From an uncultured Clostridia bacterium (GTDB lineage Bacteria > Bacillota > Clostridia > HGM11514): 9,227 bases of DNA. The position numbers and the translations under genes were made by a program. Shown piece by piece: positions 6,514-9,227 of this stretch (positions are counted from its first letter, which is position 1; every line of letters begins with the position of its first letter). Under the pieces are notes generated by a model, which saw nothing but the letters and a program-made list of their open reading frames with translations, searched no databases and had not been told where the DNA came from. The stretch is taken from positions 1-9,227 of the forward strand of contig CAKSSZ010000046.1 of NCBI GenBank assembly GCA_934489915.1, given 5' to 3'.

Positions 6514-6525
6514 CGGTAACTAACC
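6508..6525. repeat. GGTTAG-N6-CTAACC palindrome at the end of the feo region
   Basis: GGTTAG (6508-6513) and CTAACC (6520-6525) are perfect inverted arms around CGGTAA, and the left arm contains the stop codon of the DUF2325 gene. The GTTAG/CTAAC core and six-base spacing equal those at 2994-3011 in the feo operator array. In RNA it could form a six-base stem, but no U-tract follows directly, so it is a poor terminator. Confidence 0.6.
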
Positions 6526-6565
6526 GGAAAACAGAAGAATTTTTGATAAAAAACTCATTTTTCTC

Positions 6566-6594
6566 TTGACAAACGGAGAAAATATGGGTATAAT
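6566..6594 (+). promoter_or_regulatory. Consensus SigA promoter of the ylxM-ffh operon
   Basis: TTGACA (6566-6571) and TATAAT (6589-6594) are both perfect, with a 17-base spacer. Transcription would start near 6601, giving a leader of about 37 bases before ylxM. This fits strong constitutive expression of a housekeeping operon. Confidence 0.93.
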
Positions 6595-6602
6595 AGTAAT
6601 TG

Positions 6603-6624
6603 TGTAAAGGACTTCTACTTTACA
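6603..6624 (+). other. 5' leader stem-loop before ylxM
   Basis: TGTAAAG (6603-6609) pairs perfectly with CTTTACA (6618-6624) around an eight-base loop. It would lie at the extreme 5' end of the mRNA and touch the first base of the ribosome binding site (AGGAGGG, 6624-6630). It may protect the transcript end or tune translation. Confidence 0.5.
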
Positions 6625-6637
6625 GGAGGGCGAAACG

Positions 6638-6961
6638 GTGCAGAAAAATGCAGAAATTGGAATGCTTTTGGATTGCTATCAAGGACTGTTGACGCAAAAA
6701 CAGGCGGATGTTTTGACCCTGTATTATGAAGAAGATCTTTCTTTGACCGAAATCACCGAGCATTATCATATTACCCGTCAGGCGGTGTTGGACATGATTC
6801 GCCGGGGAGAAAAGCAGTTATATTATTATGAAGATCGGTTAGCGCTTTTGCGGCGCAGGCAGCGCAACCAACAGCTGCTTCAGCAAATAGAACAGCTGGC
6901 AGCCGAGCTGCCCCGGGAGCAGGCAAGACAAATTGTTTCCCTTGCAGGAGAGATGGAGTGA
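6638..6961 (+). CDS. ylxM: YlxM family helix-turn-helix protein
   Basis: This 107-residue protein of the YlxM/UPF0122 family is encoded directly before ffh, as in most Firmicutes. The N-terminal half carries a sigma-region-4-like helix-turn-helix at about residues 35-57 (L-T-E-I-T-E-H-Y-H-I-T-R-Q-A-V). The second half is a charged, Gln/Leu/Arg-rich helix, probably a coiled coil, at about 66-92. Family members are linked to the signal recognition particle pathway and may bind SRP components or nucleic acid. The start is GTG, supported by AGGAGGG (6624-6630) seven bases upstream and by the family's usual N terminus. It is the first gene after the consensus promoter, and its stop is six bases before the ffh start. 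Confidence 0.92.
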   Translation: MQKNAEIGMLLDCYQGLLTQKQADVLTLYYEEDLSLTEITEHYHITRQAVLDMIRRGEKQLYYYEDRLALLRRRQRNQQLLQQIEQLAAELPREQARQIVSLAGEME

Positions 6962-6967
6962 TGTGGC

Positions 6968-8305
6968 GTGGCATTTGAAAATTTAGCGGATAAACTGTCT
7001 CAGACCTTTGCAAAGCTGCGGGGAAAGGGCAAGCTGACGGAGGCTGATATTAAGGTCGCAATGCGGGAAGTTAAGCTTGCGTTGTTAGAGGCAGACGTTA
7101 GCTTTAAAATTGTAAAAGAATTTATTGCGAATGTTTCGGAGCGTGCTGTAGGCGCCCAGGTACTGGAAAGCTTAACCCCGGGGCAGCATGTGATAAAAAT
7201 TGTAAACGAAGAACTGACAGCCCTGATGGGCGGCAGTGCGGAAAAGCTGACCTTTTCACCGAACCCGCCCAGCGTATATATGCTGGTAGGGCTGCAGGGA
7301 GCCGGGAAAACCACGACCTGTGCAAAGCTGGCAGGCTTATTGCGGAAAGGCGGTAAGCACCCGCTGCTTGTTGCCTGTGACGTGTATCGTCCGGCAGCTG
7401 TCAAGCAGCTTCAGGTAGTTGGGAAACAGCTGGATATCCCGGTATATGCTGAGGAGGGCAGCCAGGATCCCGTTGGGATTGCACAGCGTGCCCTGCGATA
7501 TGCGAAAAGCAACTTAAACGATGTGGTTTTGGTAGATACTGCCGGGCGGCTCCATGTGGATGAGGCGTTAATGGATGAACTTTGCCGTATGAAAGAAGCG
7601 GTTCACCCCCAAGAAATTTTATTGACGGTGGACGCCATGACCGGGCAAGATGCAGTCAATGTTGCTCAAAGCTTTCATGACCAGCTTTCCATTGACGGCG
7701 TAATTTTAACAAAGTTAGATGGGGATACCCGTGGCGGTGCGGCGCTTTCTGTCCGTGCGGTGACCGGCAAACCCATTAAATATGCAGGTATGGGTGAAAA
7801 GCTCTCCGATTTGGAGGTGTTTTATCCCGATCGCATGGCTTCCCGTATTTTGGGCATGGGTGACGTACTGACCCTGATTGAGAAGGCAGAACAGGCATTT
7901 GATGAAAAGAAGGCAGCGGAGCTGGAGCAGAAGATGCGCAATGAACGGTTTACGCTGAATGATTTTCTGGATCAGATGGCGCAGATGAAAAATATGGGTC
8001 CACTTTCTTCACTGATTGAGATGATCCCCGGGCTGGATAAAAGCAAGCTGAAGGGGCTTAGCATTGACGAAAAACAATTTGACCGTTTGGGTGCAATCAT
8101 TCAGTCTATGACTATGGAAGAGCGGGAAAATCCTGCGGTGATTAATTCCAGCCGGAAGATCCGGATTGCAAACGGCAGCGGAACAAAGGTGAGCGATGTG
8201 AATGCGCTGCTCAAGCAGTTTGATCAGATGTGTAAAATGATGAAGCAATTTTCCAACCCGAAAAAAATGAAACGGGGCAAAATGCGTTTTCCGTTTCCTA
8301 TGTAA
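6968..8305 (+). CDS. ffh: Signal recognition particle protein Ffh (SRP54)
   Basis: Ffh is the cytoplasmic GTPase that, with 4.5S/6S SRP RNA, binds signal sequences on nascent chains and delivers them to FtsY and SecYEG. The 445 residues show all three domains: the helical N domain (1-95), the G domain (about 96-295) and the Met-rich M domain (about 300-445). G1 is G-L-Q-G-A-G-K-T-T at 108-116, D-T-A-G-R is at 190-194, T-K-L-D at 248-251 and G-M-G-E-K at 274-278. The SRP RNA-binding segment is E-N-P-A-V-I-N-S-S-R-K-I-R-I-A at 387-401, followed by G-S-G. The length is normal. It begins with GTG six bases after the ylxM stop, with GGAG at 6955-6958 as ribosome binding site, so the two are probably coupled. 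The SRP RNA gene is not in this window. Confidence 0.98.
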   Translation: MAFENLADKLSQTFAKLRGKGKLTEADIKVAMREVKLALLEADVSFKIVKEFIANVSERAVGAQVLESLTPGQHVIKIVNEELTALMGGSAEKLTFSPNPPSVYMLVGLQGAGKTTTCAKLAGLLRKGGKHPLLVACDVYRPAAVKQLQVVGKQLDIPVYAEEGSQDPVGIAQRALRYAKSNLNDVVLVDTAGRLHVDEALMDELCRMKEAVHPQEILLTVDAMTGQDAVNVAQSFHDQLSIDGVILTKLDGDTRGGAALSVRAVTGKPIKYAGMGEKLSDLEVFYPDRMASRILGMGDVLTLIEKAEQAFDEKKAAELEQKMRNERFTLNDFLDQMAQMKNMGPLSSLIEMIPGLDKSKLKGLSIDEKQFDRLGAIIQSMTMEERENPAVINSSRKIRIANGSGTKVSDVNALLKQFDQMCKMMKQFSNPKKMKRGKMRFPFPM

Positions 8306-8342
8306 CGTTTTCTATATTTTTAAATATTGAAATTTTACGTTA
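8303..8342 (+). other. A+T-rich imperfect stem-loop between ffh and rpsP
   Basis: TAACGT (8303-8308) and ACGTTA (8337-8342) are inverted arms, and an inner A+T-rich stem pairs 8309-8318 with 8323-8332 apart from one T-T mismatch. The structure starts at the ffh stop codon and ends at the rpsP ribosome binding site. Pairing is weak and no U-tract follows, so I do not call it a terminator. Confidence 0.35.
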
Positions 8343-8350
8343 AAGGAGGT
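8342..8350 (+). promoter_or_regulatory. Ribosome binding site fixing the rpsP start
   Basis: AAAGGAGGT lies nine bases before ATG 8360, and the protein from there begins M-V-K-I-R-L, the normal S16 N terminus. The in-frame ATG at 8327 precedes this site and is rejected. Confidence 0.9.
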
Positions 8351-8359
8351 GAAAGAAGA

Positions 8360-8602
8360 ATGGTTAAAATCAGACTGAAAAGAATGGGTGCCAAAAAAGC
8401 TCCTTTTTACAGAATTGTTGTAGCGGATTCCCGTTATCCTCGTGATGGTAGATTTATCGAAGAAATCGGTACTTACAACCCGCTGTGCGATCCGGCAGAG
8501 GTGAAAATCGACGCCGAAAAGGCAACTGCTTGGATGAGCAAAGGTGCGCAGCCCACAGATACCGTTAAATCCTTGATGAAAAAGCAAGGGATTTTAGGCT
8601 AA
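8360..8602 (+). CDS. rpsP: 30S ribosomal protein S16
   Basis: This 80-residue basic protein is small-subunit ribosomal protein S16, needed for 30S assembly. It begins M-V-K-I-R-L-K-R-M-G-A-K-K-A-P-F-Y-R-I-V-V-A-D-S and continues with R-D-G-R-F-I-E-E-I-G-T-Y-N-P, the diagnostic S16 pattern. It ends with L-M-K-K-Q-G-I-L-G, as usual. Length and motifs are intact. The gene sits between ffh and khpA, in the standard Firmicute order, with khpA starting 20 bases after its stop. Expression should be high, given the near-perfect ribosome binding site. Confidence 0.98.
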   Translation: MVKIRLKRMGAKKAPFYRIVVADSRYPRDGRFIEEIGTYNPLCDPAEVKIDAEKATAWMSKGAQPTDTVKSLMKKQGILG

Positions 8603-8622
8603 CAAAGAAAGGGGATCTGGTG

Positions 8623-8853
8623 ATGAAGGAATTGCTGGAAACCATCGCAAAGGCTCTGGTGAACCAACCCGATGCTGTTAATGTGACCCAAATTGACAAA
8701 GAGGACGGGCAAATTGTATTTGAATTGCGCGTTGCTGAGGAAGATATGGGTAAAGTCATTGGCAAGCAGGGAAGAATTGCAAAAGCGATTCGGGCAGTTA
8801 TGAAATCTGCTGCCATTCGTGAAAATAAAATGGTGTCAGTAGATATTGTTTAA
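8623..8853 (+). CDS. khpA: KH domain RNA-binding protein KhpA (YlqC)
   Basis: This small cytoplasmic protein of 76 residues is one KH domain with the diagnostic loop G-K-V-I-G-K-Q-G-R-I-A-K-A-I-R at 43-57, where G-K-Q-G is the G-X-X-G RNA-binding turn. KhpA proteins bind RNA, often with KhpB/EloR, and influence translation or cell elongation in Firmicutes. The frame is also open from GTG 8620, but ATG 8623 is preferred because the AAAGGGG site (8608-8614) then has eight bases of spacing. It lies between rpsP and rimM, its usual place, and is separated from rimM by 90 bases containing two stem-loops. Confidence 0.95.
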   Translation: MKELLETIAKALVNQPDAVNVTQIDKEDGQIVFELRVAEEDMGKVIGKQGRIAKAIRAVMKSAAIRENKMVSVDIV

Positions 8854-8863
8854 TCAGAAAGCC

Positions 8864-8880
8864 GGCAGATTTTTTCTGCC
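8864..8880 (+). other. Stem-loop 1 between khpA and rimM
   Basis: GGCAGA (8864-8869) pairs with TCTGCC (8875-8880) around a five-T loop, eleven bases after the khpA stop. The T-run is inside the loop, not after the stem, so it is not an intrinsic terminator. It could mark an RNA processing or protein-binding site. Confidence 0.5.
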
Positions 8881-8894
8881 CCAATACCAGTTGC

Positions 8895-8917
8895 GGGACG
8901 GCGGAATCGGTCGTCCC
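8895..8917 (+). other. Stem-loop 2 between khpA and rimM
   Basis: GGGACGGC (8895-8902) pairs with GGTCGTCCC-type bases at 8910-8917, giving an eight-base stem with one G-U pair and a seven-base loop. It lies 26 bases before the rimM start, with no U-tract. Two stable hairpins in a 90-base gap inside an otherwise compact operon suggest regulation of rimM and genes beyond it. Confidence 0.5.
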
Positions 8918-8943
8918 TATGCTTGTATTTGAGAAAGGATATT

Positions 8944-9227
8944 ATGGAAAAAATTGAAGTGGGTGCAGTGCGGAACACACACGGACTGCACGGAGAGATT
9001 AAAGTTGTCAGCTTTTGTGACAGCCCGGATTTTTTTGAGGGCTTTTCTAAGTTGTGGATTAACGGCCGGGAATACACCCCCGGGCAGGTACGATATCAAA
9101 AAGATCATTTGATTTTATCTCTTCGGGGAGTTACAACCATTGAACAGGTCGAGCTGTTAAAGCAAAAAATCATTTTTGCCGAAAAACAGGAAGTGGTGGA
9201 TCAGCTGGAAGAGGATCGGTATTTAAT
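8944..9227 (+). CDS. rimM: Ribosome maturation factor RimM, 3'-truncated
   Basis: RimM is a cytoplasmic 30S assembly factor that binds S19 and helps 16S rRNA 3'-domain maturation. The frame opens with ATG 8944 and is still open at the window edge, showing 94 of a usual 165-175 residues. The N terminus M-E-K-I-E-V-G-A-V-R-N-T-H-G-L-H-G-E-I-K-V, split here as G7 and T-H-G-L-H-G-E-I-K-V at 12-21, is the RimM barrel-domain signature. The later segment L-R-G-V-T-T-I-E-Q-V-E-L-L and the E-E-D-R-Y-L end match the domain boundary before the PRC barrel, which is off the window. AAAGGA (8934-8939) is a short-spaced ribosome binding site. trmD and rplS would be expected next. Confidence 0.93.
   Translation, partial: MEKIEVGAVRNTHGLHGEIKVVSFCDSPDFFEGFSKLWINGREYTPGQVRYQKDHLILSLRGVTTIEQVELLKQKIIFAEKQEVVDQLEEDRYL

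Noticed and set aside
6526..6565. Terminator before the ylxM promoter (TTTTTGATAAAAA and later T-run)
   Set aside because: The A+T-only stem is too weak and the T-run does not directly follow a stable stem; readthrough from the feo region into ylxM remains possible.

Overview
The window reads as chromosomal DNA from an anaerobic low-to-mid G+C Firmicute, most likely a gut-type member of the class Clostridia. The grounds are the tandem feoA–feoA–feoB genes followed by a small Cys-rich FeoB-associated membrane protein, the ylxM–ffh–rpsP–khpA–rimM order, strong AGGAGG-type ribosome binding sites and SigA-type promoters. I cannot name the genus from sequence alone. Every supported gene lies on the + strand, and I see no mobile element, CRISPR array, rRNA or tRNA.

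Region 1 (1-2763) is the end of a carbohydrate-catabolic operon. Two Gfo/Idh/MocA-type NAD(P)-dependent sugar or polyol oxidoreductases, the first cut off by the window edge, flank a TIM-barrel sugar phosphate isomerase/epimerase of the xylose isomerase-like superfamily. The genes are closely spaced or overlapping and end at a rho-independent terminator near 2787-2824. The substrate is not readable from sequence; inositol-like polyols or 3-keto-sugar/glycoside derivatives are plausible.

Region 2 (2764-3046) is the feo control region. A -35/-10 promoter is overlaid by four alternating AGTTAG/CTAACT half-sites, which looks like an operator for a metal-responsive, DtxR-like repressor.

Region 3 (3047-6513) is the ferrous iron uptake operon. 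It holds two diverged FeoA proteins, the FeoB GTPase/permease with a long acidic loop after its first membrane segment, a Cys-rich single-pass protein, and, after a strong GC-rich stem-loop, a Cys-rich DUF2325 protein. A GGTTAG-N6-CTAACC palindrome sits at the stop codon of this last gene.

Region 4 (6514-9227) is the conserved SRP/ribosome maturation operon. A perfect-consensus SigA promoter drives ylxM, ffh (the SRP GTPase), rpsP (ribosomal protein S16), khpA (KH-domain RNA-binding protein) and rimM (16S processing factor, cut by the window end). Short stem-loops lie in the ylxM leader, between ffh and rpsP, and between khpA and rimM.

Most genes belong to well-known families. The points most worth a second look are the feo operator array and its possible partner at the operon's 3' end, the acidic FeoB loop, the Cys-rich DUF2325 protein, and the paired oxidoreductases around the isomerase.
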